DNA of 64,000 bases from a virus. The notes under the pieces are model-generated. The model was given only the letters and a program-made list of their open reading frames with translations. It did no database searches and had not been told where the DNA came from. Below, in pieces: positions 1-7,555 of this stretch; the first letter of the stretch is position 1; each line of letters begins with the position of its first letter. The DNA is taken from positions 19,922-83,921 of the IMG/VR virus record IMGVR_UViG_3300047320_000210; one strand, given 5' to 3'. A program made the translations under genes and the position numbers.

Positions 1-2
1 AC

Positions 3-281
3 CCGATCAACCTGCGCCCGGATCTGGAACTCGAAGCGTTCAAGACCATGCAGCAGGCCCGCACCCTCGAATTGCTTTCCGAAGGGTTCCTCACCGACGA
101 CGAAGCCGCTTGGGATCTGGGCACCGGCCCCCGTGCGCCGGCCGCCCCGCCGCTGTCCGGCACCGGCTTTCGCCGGGGCAGCAAGGGCATCGACGCCACC
201 AACGCCAGTCCGAATGCCGATCCGCAGGGCCGCGCCCTGCAATCCAACGAACCGAAAAAAGCCGGGGGAGCCAGCCAATGA
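3..281 (+). CDS. Portal protein, C-terminal end (partial)
   Basis: An open frame enters from the left edge and stops at 279-281. It encodes about 92 residues ending in a hydrophilic tail rich in Ala, Pro, Gly and Asn. Nothing in this short piece is diagnostic by itself. The portal call rests on position: it sits directly before a head maturation protease with a 4-base ATGA overlap, the standard portal-protease-capsid order of tailed phages. The segment with Leu-rich helix followed by 'LSEGFLTDDEAAWDLGTG' resembles the end of lambda-gpB-type portals. The body of the gene and the terminase lie outside the window. Confidence 0.65.
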   Translation, partial: PINLRPDLELEAFKTMQQARTLELLSEGFLTDDEAAWDLGTGPRAPAAPPLSGTGFRRGSKGIDATNASPNADPQGRALQSNEPKKAGGASQ

Positions 282-1774
282 GCAAGCCGCGCCAGCGCAG
301 CCAAATGCCTCGTGGCCAGATCCTGCAGCTTGGGGATTTCTGGTACGGCGACGACCAAAGCATGCTCAGCGCCCGTCAGGCGCTGGTGCAGCTGGCCGCC
401 ATCGATCCAAAGCTTTACGTCGGGGACGACAGCGAAGAACCGGAAGACTTCCCCGATTACGCGTACATGCTGACCCGCCACTCGGATGTGGCCGTGCTCT
501 CGCTCAGCGGGAGCATGGTTAGCAAGGAAACCTTCTGGAATCGCTACGTCGGCCTGGTCTCGTATCAGGAAGCGCGTAACGCCGCGATTGTCGCCGCCGA
601 GGCCGGGTGCCGCGGGCTGTTGCTCGACATCGACACCAATGGCGGCAGCGCCGAAGGCATCGGCGAATTGAGCGACTTCCTGTCCGAGTTCGACCGCACC
701 GTCATGCCGGTCTTCACCTACACCGGCACCAAGATGCTCTCGGCCGGCTACTGGGTCGGCTGCGTCGGCCGCAGGGTTTTCAGTTCGTCGATGGCCAACA
801 GCGGCTCGATCGGCGTGGTGAGCGCACACATCAGTTACGCCCGGATGCTCAAGGAACAGGGCATCGACGTGACCATGTTCCGCCAAGGCGAATTCAAGGC
901 ACTTGGTTCGCCCTATGAAACGTTGGATGACAAAGCAAAGGCTGACATCGAAGCGCGGATGAAGAATTTCTACGAACCATTCCTCAGTCACGTTTCCGCC
1001 AACCGGGGCATCGCCATTCCAGCGCTGATCGAAACCGCAGCGGAAGGCAGGGTCTTCATGGGCTCTGACGCCGTGAAAGCGGGGCTAGTAGATGAGATCA
1101 CCACATTCGACAAGGCGGTTTCCGCCGTGATCAGCCTGGTGGGCGCTCGACAGCCAACGGTCTCTGTACCCCTCCCATCGACCTCCAACGTAGGTATGGA
1201 TTCTATGAAACGGCATCTGAACGACGCAGGCCTTGCGGCCGTGCAGTCGGGGCTGGCTGAAAAAACCGCCCTGGCTGACCCGAAGCTTTCCGAAGAAGTG
1301 AAGGACAAAACCCCTGAAGAACTGGCGACCGAAGAAGCGGCAGCCGCCGCCGCTTTGGCCGAGAAAGATCCGAAGGTCGAGCCCGAAGCCACTCCGGCAC
1401 CGGCGGCAAAAGCTGAGCAGCTGACGGACCAAACCTTGGACAAGATCATCGCCCTGTCGGGCGAATTGGCCGAGACCAAGTCCGAGCTGAAGCGCCTGCA
1501 AGCCAGTGAGCACGAACGTGCGGCCAGCATGGGCACCCTTATGAAAATTTGCGGTGACGCCATCAACAAAATGGAACTGCCACTGAGCCGCAGCCCGACC
1601 AGCACTGCGGGCATGTCCGCCGAGACCCTGATCTCCACCTACCACCGAACCCTCTCCGACTTTAACGGGCGGATGAAGATCGGCGCGCAGGCGGAAGTGC
1701 CGGGTGACAGCGACCTCGGGGGTGCACCCAAGGCGACAGCCTACGTGCCCGGCGCGGACTGCGTGAAGCTTTAA
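278..1774 (+). CDS. S49-family prohead protease fused to scaffold region
   Basis: This 498-residue protein carries a SppA/S49 serine protease core (about residues 70-300) and a charged, Ala/Glu-rich C-terminal part predicted to be scaffold. The probable Ser-Lys dyad is Ser155 in MLSAGYW and Lys207 in GEFKALGSP; the 52-residue spacing equals that of Bacillus SppA. It would cleave head proteins during prohead maturation. The start is ATG at 278, with GGGGGAG seven bases upstream and ATGA overlap with the portal stop; the longer open frame from 110 is not used. Residues about 425-470 look like a coiled coil, as in lambda gpC/Nu3. The decoration and capsid genes follow. Confidence 0.88.
   Translation: MSKPRQRSQMPRGQILQLGDFWYGDDQSMLSARQALVQLAAIDPKLYVGDDSEEPEDFPDYAYMLTRHSDVAVLSLSGSMVSKETFWNRYVGLVSYQEARNAAIVAAEAGCRGLLLDIDTNGGSAEGIGELSDFLSEFDRTVMPVFTYTGTKMLSAGYWVGCVGRRVFSSSMANSGSIGVVSAHISYARMLKEQGIDVTMFRQGEFKALGSPYETLDDKAKADIEARMKNFYEPFLSHVSANRGIAIPALIETAAEGRVFMGSDAVKAGLVDEITTFDKAVSAVISLVGARQPTVSVPLPSTSNVGMDSMKRHLNDAGLAAVQSGLAEKTALADPKLSEEVKDKTPEELATEEAAAAAALAEKDPKVEPEATPAPAAKAEQLTDQTLDKIIALSGELAETKSELKRLQASEHERAASMGTLMKICGDAINKMELPLSRSPTSTAGMSAETLISTYHRTLSDFNGRMKIGAQAEVPGDSDLGGAPKATAYVPGADCVKL
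1196..1774 (+). CDS. Possible nested scaffold protein (internal start in protease gene)
   Basis: An in-frame ATG at 1196 (codon 307 of the protease) lies just where the S49 domain ends. A second ATG follows at 1205. Translation from here would give a 192-residue scaffold with the acidic, Ala-rich and coiled-coil region, the arrangement of lambda Nu3 inside gene C. Upstream sequence TAGGT is only a weak ribosome-binding site, so this is inference from domain layout, not from a strong signal. Confidence 0.4.
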   Translation: MDSMKRHLNDAGLAAVQSGLAEKTALADPKLSEEVKDKTPEELATEEAAAAAALAEKDPKVEPEATPAPAAKAEQLTDQTLDKIIALSGELAETKSELKRLQASEHERAASMGTLMKICGDAINKMELPLSRSPTSTAGMSAETLISTYHRTLSDFNGRMKIGAQAEVPGDSDLGGAPKATAYVPGADCVKL

Positions 1775-1800
1775 ACCATCTTTCTTTGGGGGATTGATCC

Positions 1801-2298
1801 ATGACCACTTTTGCCTACAACGAGAGCGTTACCGACGCCATCAAGGACACGATTTCGGTAGCCCTCGGCGCCAGTTCGTCCGCGACCTTCGGTAACAACG
1901 ACCTCGGCAAAGCCGTGAAACGCGGCACCGCACAGAACTATGTGCTGTGCGCCGACAACGACCCGATCGAGGGCTTCGTCACCGCGATCGAGCCGTGGAC
2001 GGTGAACGCCGGCTTCAGCTTCGGTTCGGTGCAGCGCCGTGGCCGCATGACGGTGCAAGTCGGGACCGGCGAGACCGTGACCTTGAACGGTTACGTCGTT
2101 GCCTACACCCAGACCGCGTTGGGCACCGCCGGCTACGCACAGGTCGCTCCGCGCCCTGTCGTGGTGGTTCAGGTTGATGCGACCCCTGCACCGGACGAGG
2201 CGACCATTCCGATGGCCAGCCCCTACGTCTGGCAGGTGATCCGCATCGTTTCGGGTACTGGAGTAGCGGGCGACCTCGTCCTGGTTGAGCGCGTTTAA
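1801..2298 (+). CDS. Head decoration-like protein
   Basis: This is a 165-residue protein between protease and major capsid protein, the place where lambda gpD-type decoration proteins sit. It is rich in Val, Thr and Gly with alternating beta-type patterns, and its N-terminus contains a short helix. GGGGG at 1790-1794 serves as ribosome-binding site before ATG 1801. I do not recognise a specific family signature; the role is inferred from size and position. It would bind the expanded capsid surface and stabilise it. Confidence 0.6.
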   Translation: MTTFAYNESVTDAIKDTISVALGASSSATFGNNDLGKAVKRGTAQNYVLCADNDPIEGFVTAIEPWTVNAGFSFGSVQRRGRMTVQVGTGETVTLNGYVVAYTQTALGTAGYAQVAPRPVVVVQVDATPAPDEATIPMASPYVWQVIRIVSGTGVAGDLVLVERV

Positions 2299-2334
2299 GC
2301 GCAGCTCAGCACACACATTTTGGGGGAATAAGAA

Positions 2335-3540
2335 ATGAGCGATCTCCAGACCACGCTGAAGCTGCGCAACGCGCAAGGTGACCTCCACGAGGTGCCCTTC
2401 CACGTTCAGATGTACGCCGAAGCCGCATTGAAGGGCCTGTCCCTGTCGCAGCACCTGAACCAGTTGTACGGCGAAGGTACCGACCTGGTGAAGTACGGCG
2501 ACGTGCTGCAGCAGGCCATGCTGCACTCCGGCATGCTCACCAGTACCGACCACCGCATGGGCATGCGTCCGCCGACCATGAAGGAGATGCTGGAAACTGG
2601 CATCAACATGGGCTCGATCACCCGCGGCGACGGTTCCGACCGCCACACCGTGGCCGGGCGGATGCTCTATCCAGAGATCCTGATGCGGGCCATCGAGTCG
2701 AAACTGCGTGATGACTACGGTGACCTGTTGGGCACCTGGTCGAGCTTCATCGCGCAGACCCAGACCGTGACGGGGCCGAAGTTCGATCAGCCCATCATCA
2801 ACATCACCCGCCCGGAATCGGCGACCTCGAATCCGATCGCTCAGCTCGCTGAGCCGGATGTGATGCTGTCGATCACCACCAGTGATCGCTCGAACGCCAT
2901 TCCAACCAAGTCCATCGGCTTGATCATTTCGGACCAGGCGGCGCAAGCGTCGACGCTGGACCTGGTGAACCTCGCGATGACTGCACAAGCCCGTCAAGAG
3001 CGTGTGCGCATGGTGGAAGGTGACATCGCGGCCATCGTGGCTGGTGACGTCGACCGTGGCGAGACCGCCAAGGCCAGCTTCACTGCGGACTCCCTCGACC
3101 CTGTCGGGATCACTGCCGCAGGGCAGATGACCCACAAGGCGTGGGTCAAGTACATGCACAAATACCGTCGCCGCATGATGACCATCGGCGGGATTTGTGA
3201 CCTGGACACCGCCATGGCCATCGAGGCGCGCACCGGCAAGCCGACCCGCGACACCGTGTTCATCAAGGAAGCCGAAGCCTTTAACCAGGGCATCACCGTC
3301 GACAACCTGACCGGCCCGGACCCTCGCATCCTGATCGTCGATGACGGCGTGATCGCGACCAACACGTTTGTTGGTATCGACACCCGCTTCGCCCTGCGCC
3401 GGGTGATCAACATTTCCGCACAGTATTCCGCGATCGAGCAGTTCGTCCTGCGCCGTGCGACCGCGTTCCGTGTGGACTATGGCGAAATCACCCACACGCT
3501 CTACACCGATGCTTTCAAGGTGATGACCCTCACCCTGTAA
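2335..3540 (+). CDS. Major capsid protein
   Basis: A 401-residue protein with the size and position of an HK97-fold major capsid protein, following protease and decoration genes and preceding the connector genes. The N-terminal 100 residues form a delta-like region; the rest alternates helices and strands, with 'AALRRVINISAQ'-like strand near the C-terminus. GGGGGAATAAGAA precedes ATG 2335. A GC-rich hairpin follows the stop, fitting a highly expressed, stabilised message. Family assignment is by context because no motif is diagnostic by eye. Confidence 0.85.
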   Translation: MSDLQTTLKLRNAQGDLHEVPFHVQMYAEAALKGLSLSQHLNQLYGEGTDLVKYGDVLQQAMLHSGMLTSTDHRMGMRPPTMKEMLETGINMGSITRGDGSDRHTVAGRMLYPEILMRAIESKLRDDYGDLLGTWSSFIAQTQTVTGPKFDQPIINITRPESATSNPIAQLAEPDVMLSITTSDRSNAIPTKSIGLIISDQAAQASTLDLVNLAMTAQARQERVRMVEGDIAAIVAGDVDRGETAKASFTADSLDPVGITAAGQMTHKAWVKYMHKYRRRMMTIGGICDLDTAMAIEARTGKPTRDTVFIKEAEAFNQGITVDNLTGPDPRILIVDDGVIATNTFVGIDTRFALRRVINISAQYSAIEQFVLRRATAFRVDYGEITHTLYTDAFKVMTLTL

Positions 3541-3548
3541 TCGGAATC

Positions 3549-3570
3549 GAGGGGGCCGCAAGGTCCCCTC
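3549..3570 (+). terminator. Intercistronic hairpin after the capsid gene
   Basis: GAGGGGGCC and GGTCCCCTC form a 9-bp stem (one G-T pair) around a GCAA tetraloop directly behind the capsid stop. No U-tract follows, so it is more likely an mRNA-stabilising or partial-termination hairpin than a full terminator. Confidence 0.5.
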
Positions 3571-3590
3571 AACCACTTCGGAGCAGAGAC

Positions 3591-3860
3591 ATGACACGCC
3601 CAAAAGACAAGACCCCAGAGTTGATTCCAGAAGCCGGCGCTACAGAAGTGGCCGCCGACCCTGCGCCTGAAGTCGCACCGGCCCCTGCGGCCAAGAGTGA
3701 CTGGCCCAAATTCCTCAAGTCGATGACGCCGTTCGGGTACACCGACCCGGAAAGCAACATCCACTACGGCCCGGTCGTGTTTGTACGGATCGAGGCAGCA
3801 CCAAAAGACGGCAGCTGGCTGCACAGCCAGATGAAAGCCCAGTTGATCGGCGAAGCGTAA
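3591..3860 (+). CDS. Small head-region protein, unknown
   Basis: An 89-residue protein with a Pro/Ala/Glu-rich disordered N-terminal half and a compact C-terminal half (about residues 37-89) with aromatic residues around 'FGYTDPESNIHYG'. GGAGCAG precedes ATG 3591. It lies between the capsid and connector genes, so a structural or head-completion role is likely. I do not recognise the family. Confidence 0.7.
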   Translation: MTRPKDKTPELIPEAGATEVAADPAPEVAPAPAAKSDWPKFLKSMTPFGYTDPESNIHYGPVVFVRIEAAPKDGSWLHSQMKAQLIGEA

Positions 3861-3873
3861 GGAGAACGATGCC

Positions 3874-4353
3874 ATGACTGCCCTCGGCAATTACACCACC
3901 ACCCAAGCGGTGCGCGGCTGCCTGGGCATCGACGTGAACGATTGCCCGGACACGTACATGGTGGATTCGCAGGTCGCCCTGGAACTGAAACTCGACCTCG
4001 ACGGCTGGCTGCCGACGCACGCCGCGCTGTACACCGCCGGCACCACCGGCTCGCCGACGGCGCCACAGACCGCGATCTCTGACCGGATCAAGCTGTATGC
4101 ACAGTGGTTCGTCGCGCTGGAATTCGCCAACCGGCCGTTGACCGTGCCGCAGATCAACACCGACGGCAAGGCGCAGATCGACCGATTCAAAGTCGACTTG
4201 GCCAAGGTGGCGGAACTGGCGGCGGCCAAGGTGGCCAAGTACAAGGCCGAACTCGTCAGCGTGATCGGTGGCGGCGCCGTCACGGCGCCGTATGCCAACT
4301 ACGTCAGCGTGGCCACCCCGGGTTCCGATCCGGTGACCGAGGTGATCCAGTAA
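3874..4353 (+). CDS. Putative head-tail connector protein
   Basis: A 159-residue, largely helical protein (Ala/Lys helix about residues 100-135) in the slot that HK97 gp6-type adaptors occupy. AAGGAG precedes the start. Its stop TAA shares a base with the next ATG (TAATG), implying translational coupling. Function is inferred from size and order only. Confidence 0.6.
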   Translation: MTALGNYTTTQAVRGCLGIDVNDCPDTYMVDSQVALELKLDLDGWLPTHAALYTAGTTGSPTAPQTAISDRIKLYAQWFVALEFANRPLTVPQINTDGKAQIDRFKVDLAKVAELAAAKVAKYKAELVSVIGGGAVTAPYANYVSVATPGSDPVTEVIQ

Positions 4354-4958
4354 TGGCCGACCTCGCCCGCGCCTTCGGCCGTCACGCCCAAACCCCAATT
4401 TTCGGGTGGAACGCCACGACCAGCGTTTGGGTGGACACCGGCCTGCGTGGTCGGCTGCAGGCCTACGACCGGTTTATCACCGAGCGCGACTTCGGGCAGC
4501 GCAAACGCATCCTGACCTTGGCCGGCGACCAGACGCTGCCAGCGCCTTATGCGGTGGTCCGTCTGGGCAACAGCACCACCGTCTACCTGCTGGAAAGCCT
4601 GAACAAGGACATCGAAGGTGACACGGTGTACGGCACCACCTTCGCCCTGCACCAGGCGCCGTTCCGTGTGCAGATTTGCAAGGAAGTCACCACCGTCCTG
4701 CAGTCCGGGGTCAAGCACAAGACCGGCGCGGAAACGGTGCTGTTTGACACCTGGGTCAACATGTCCCGCTACTCGGCCGTTGACTCGCGGGAGTTCCCGC
4801 TCAGCGATTACACGATCTACACCGTGTACTTCCCGAGCAACGTGGTGCCCACCACCGACATGTACGTGCGCCGATTGGACAACGGCGATCTGCTGGACAT
4901 CACCGAGGTGTTTCAGTCCCTGGAGATTCCTGCAGGGAGGTGCCAACGCCGTGGCTGA
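4353..4958 (+). CDS. Putative head closure or connector protein
   Basis: A 201-residue beta-rich protein. It starts at ATG 4353, overlapping the previous stop; the longer open frame from 4104 is antisense-like filler and not used. It ends 8 bases inside the next gene. Position after the gp6-like adaptor suggests a head-closure protein joining head to tail. No family motif was recognised. Confidence 0.6.
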   Translation: MADLARAFGRHAQTPIFGWNATTSVWVDTGLRGRLQAYDRFITERDFGQRKRILTLAGDQTLPAPYAVVRLGNSTTVYLLESLNKDIEGDTVYGTTFALHQAPFRVQICKEVTTVLQSGVKHKTGAETVLFDTWVNMSRYSAVDSREFPLSDYTIYTVYFPSNVVPTTDMYVRRLDNGDLLDITEVFQSLEIPAGRCQRRG

Positions 4959-5424
4959 TGACTTCCCGCTGATTATCAAAGGCACCATCGACCGACTTGT
5001 CAGCGACAAGTGTACCGCCCTGCAAGGCCAGTTTCCCGGCCTGCGCTGGGCCGAAGTCGACGACATGCTGCAGACCGACGAGGTGTTCAAGGGTGAGGCC
5101 CCGGCCCTGCTCTGGCAGTTCGGCGCGTACTCCCCGGACCCCCGGGCGCCGCTGTACGAGATCGAGTTCTCGGTGGGCGCGCGCACGGTGGCCGACCCGG
5201 GCAACTACTCCTTGATCGACCTGGTGTCGCAGCTCCGCGACGTGTTCAAGGCGGACCAGGAATTCCAGCTGTTCAACTACATCCTGGCCACCACCGCCCC
5301 CGTCGACACCGTGAGCAAGGGCTTTGTGCGGGTGGTTTCCAACGAAATCTCGCCACAGATGTTTGATCGCATGTCAGGCATTCGCTACGCGGTGATCCGT
5401 GGCAAGGCGGTGAAATATGGCTAA
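4951..5424 (+). CDS. Putative tail terminator or neck protein
   Basis: A 157-residue protein from a GTG start at 4951, preceded by GGGAGG nine bases upstream. It overlaps the previous gene by 8 bases and the next by 8, as is typical of connector cassettes. The size and order fit a tail terminator (gpU-like), which caps the tail tube and meets the neck. This is inference from context. Confidence 0.55.
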   Translation: MADDFPLIIKGTIDRLVSDKCTALQGQFPGLRWAEVDDMLQTDEVFKGEAPALLWQFGAYSPDPRAPLYEIEFSVGARTVADPGNYSLIDLVSQLRDVFKADQEFQLFNYILATTAPVDTVSKGFVRVVSNEISPQMFDRMSGIRYAVIRGKAVKYG

Positions 5425-6145
5425 GGCCAACGTCATCCGCCTGCAGATTGACAAGGAAAAGTTGCTGGGCGTCGTGCTGCGCGACAAGGGCATGTTGGCC
5501 GCCGTGACCGCGCGGGCCGTGGCGCGCCAGAAGGAACTGGAAGCCATCGGCGCCTCCTTTTATTCGGCCACCTTGAAGGCCACCGGCGGGTTGCTTGAGA
5601 GCGGGGTGCAAGGGGCTGACAAACCCCGCCAACAGATCCGCGTGCCCCTGCCCAACGGCGCGAGCGCCCAAGTCAACGTGGCGTGGAACCCGCTGACCGC
5701 CCGCTGGCTGAAGGACAAGGCGCGCCGCGGGCGCAAGAAATACGCCGGGCCGCACAAGAGCTACGGCCCCGGCATGTTCTGGCTGGACACCGGCCAGTTG
5801 CGCACCGCGTTCGCGGGTTGGTTGCCCGGCAAAGGCAAGGTGACCCCCTCGAAACCGCGCATTCGATTAGCAAGTGGTCGGGATGGCTTCCTGGTCAGCC
5901 ACCCGATTGCGTTCAAAAAACTTTCGCCAGGCTTCCTCGACCAAGCGCTTCGTAGGGCGCTGATCGCGGGGGCTGTTGCGGGAAGGCGCGGCGCCGCGCT
6001 GGAAGCTCTACGCCGGTCGAGCAAGCGGGGTGGTTTGTACCGCGCGATCGTGCCCGAGGGTTACCGACCGACGATGCGACCACTGGCCATGCGGCTGGGC
6101 AGAGCAATGCAAGAACAAATTCTTAAAACCCTTCGCAGGAGATAA
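5417..6145 (+). CDS. Putative tail completion protein
   Basis: A basic 242-residue protein, with Arg/Lys-rich stretches around residues 95-115 and again at the C-terminus. It begins at ATG 5417, overlapping the preceding stop. HK97 gp10-type tail completion proteins occupy this slot and are similarly basic, but here the protein is longer than usual. I see no diagnostic motif. Confidence 0.5.
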   Translation: MAKANVIRLQIDKEKLLGVVLRDKGMLAAVTARAVARQKELEAIGASFYSATLKATGGLLESGVQGADKPRQQIRVPLPNGASAQVNVAWNPLTARWLKDKARRGRKKYAGPHKSYGPGMFWLDTGQLRTAFAGWLPGKGKVTPSKPRIRLASGRDGFLVSHPIAFKKLSPGFLDQALRRALIAGAVAGRRGAALEALRRSSKRGGLYRAIVPEGYRPTMRPLAMRLGRAMQEQILKTLRRR

Positions 6146-6149
6146 CGCC

Positions 6150-6953
6150 ATGTCCCTCGGCGCACCCGTCACAAACAAGTTCCAGATCGGCACTGCCGAA
6201 CTGCGCGTCGGGCCGATGACCTCGGCCATGAAACTGCTGCAAGCCAACTCCGTGGGGCTGGTCGACAGCTGCTCGGTGACCATCGGCCAAGAGTCGGTCG
6301 ATTTGGAAGGCGGCTTCCCGAAACAACTGATGGACTCTGCGGTGGTGCGTCAAACCGCCGAGGTGTCGACGGTGCTGCGTGAGTACAGCCGTCGCAACCT
6401 GAAGATGGCCATCGGCGACGGCGTGACCACGGCGGTTGCCGACGTGGCCACCACTGTCGGTACTGCGGCCTCGGCGGCAGCCACCTCGCTGATCGTTGCC
6501 AGCGGCACCGGCATTTCGGCCAGTGACCTGGTGGTGGCCTACCCGGTCAACACCCCGGAAACCGTGCAGATCGTGCGCGTGGCCTCGATCGCTACCAACA
6601 CCCTGACCCTGGACACCGCCACCCCGCTGTTGTTCGACCTAGCGGTGGGTGCGGTGGTGTTCGTGGCCAAGCAGGTAGCCATCGGTGCGGTGTCGCAGAC
6701 CAACTACATGTCGGCCTCGATTGTCCAGAAAGAGAACTCCAGCGGCCGTCCTCTGGTGTGGAACTTCTGGAAGGCGTCGATCTCCGGCAACTTGGAATAC
6801 GCCACCAACGCCAGCGATTTCGCCAGCACCACCATGACCCTCAAGTGCCTGCAGCCTGCAGCCTCTGAGTACGGCGTGGGCGCCAACTTGGCGCACCTGT
6901 CGAACATCATCCCCACACACCCCACTGGCTTCCTCGCCATCGGCGGCAGCTAA
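6150..6953 (+). CDS. Major tail tube protein
   Basis: A 267-residue protein made mostly of beta strand, rich in Thr, Ala, Val and Gly, immediately followed by a strong terminator, the chaperone and the tape measure. That order identifies the major tail subunit, which polymerises into the tail tube. AGGAGATAACGCC precedes ATG 6150; the upstream extension of the frame to 5976 lies inside the previous gene and is not used. Residues about 95-175 (Ala/Thr/Val-rich) could be an inserted Ig-like or repeat-type domain. Confidence 0.8.
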   Translation: MSLGAPVTNKFQIGTAELRVGPMTSAMKLLQANSVGLVDSCSVTIGQESVDLEGGFPKQLMDSAVVRQTAEVSTVLREYSRRNLKMAIGDGVTTAVADVATTVGTAASAAATSLIVASGTGISASDLVVAYPVNTPETVQIVRVASIATNTLTLDTATPLLFDLAVGAVVFVAKQVAIGAVSQTNYMSASIVQKENSSGRPLVWNFWKASISGNLEYATNASDFASTTMTLKCLQPAASEYGVGANLAHLSNIIPTHPTGFLAIGGS

Positions 6954-6970
6954 TCCCGGGTGCGCAACAG

Positions 6971-6995
6971 AGGCCGGGCGCTGCCCGGCCTTTTT
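6971..6995 (+). terminator. Rho-independent terminator after tail tube gene
   Basis: AGGCCGGGC and GCCCGGCCT form a perfect 9-bp stem with a GCT loop, followed by TTTTT. It follows the tail tube stop and probably lets capsid and tube transcripts accumulate above tape-measure transcripts. Confidence 0.9.
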
Positions 6996-7015
6996 CCAAG
7001 TGACGGAGGTGCGCG

Positions 7016-7552
7016 ATGTCGTTGTTCCGCCAAAGCAAGCCGAAGGTCACGCTGCTGTTCAAGGAAGTCCTTGGCGAAATCATCGAAACCCAGCCCGACC
7101 TGCCCCTTGGGGTGGCCATCGAACTGGCGGCCGAACAAGCCAAGCTCCCCTGCCCCGATTTGGAGGCGATGGCCCGGCGCCTGATGGAAGACGCCGCACC
7201 GCCGCCCGAGGAAAAGCCGTCCCAGCCCGGCCCGAAAGGCAATGGCTACGGCGCGAACTGGAGCACCTGGTTAAACGGCCTGAAGACCGACCAGCTGTGC
7301 TTGTGGCTGTCCGACTACGACGCGCAACGGGCGCAGCACTTGTACTGCGAGGTCGAGATGGACCTCGTCAAGGCAATGATCGAACTGAAGACCGCCCACA
7401 TCTGGCAAGACCTGCGCACCCGCTTTGAAGCCTGTCTGCTCGGCTTCGGCGGCAAGTTGGGCAGTCAGGACACCACCGTCCATGACATCGACATGACCGA
7501 CAAGCAGTCGGTGGACTCGATGATCGACATCATGAAAAAACTGGGGTTCTAA
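7016..7552 (+). CDS. Tail assembly chaperone
   Basis: A 178-residue protein between tail tube and tape measure, the invariable position of gpG/GT-type chaperones that coat the tape measure before tube assembly. The N-terminal 60 residues are compact, residues 60-80 are a Pro-rich linker, and the C-terminal half is helical and acidic. ACGGAGG precedes ATG 7016. A run AAAAAA close to the stop could slip, but no second frame continues past it, so I see no convincing programmed frameshift. Confidence 0.7.
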   Translation: MSLFRQSKPKVTLLFKEVLGEIIETQPDLPLGVAIELAAEQAKLPCPDLEAMARRLMEDAAPPPEEKPSQPGPKGNGYGANWSTWLNGLKTDQLCLWLSDYDAQRAQHLYCEVEMDLVKAMIELKTAHIWQDLRTRFEACLLGFGGKLGSQDTTVHDIDMTDKQSVDSMIDIMKKLGF

Positions 7553-7555
7553 GCC

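Noticed and set aside
110-277. N-terminal extension of the protease frame
   Set aside because: Runs through the end of the portal gene; the ATG at 278 has a strong ribosome-binding site and ATGA coupling.
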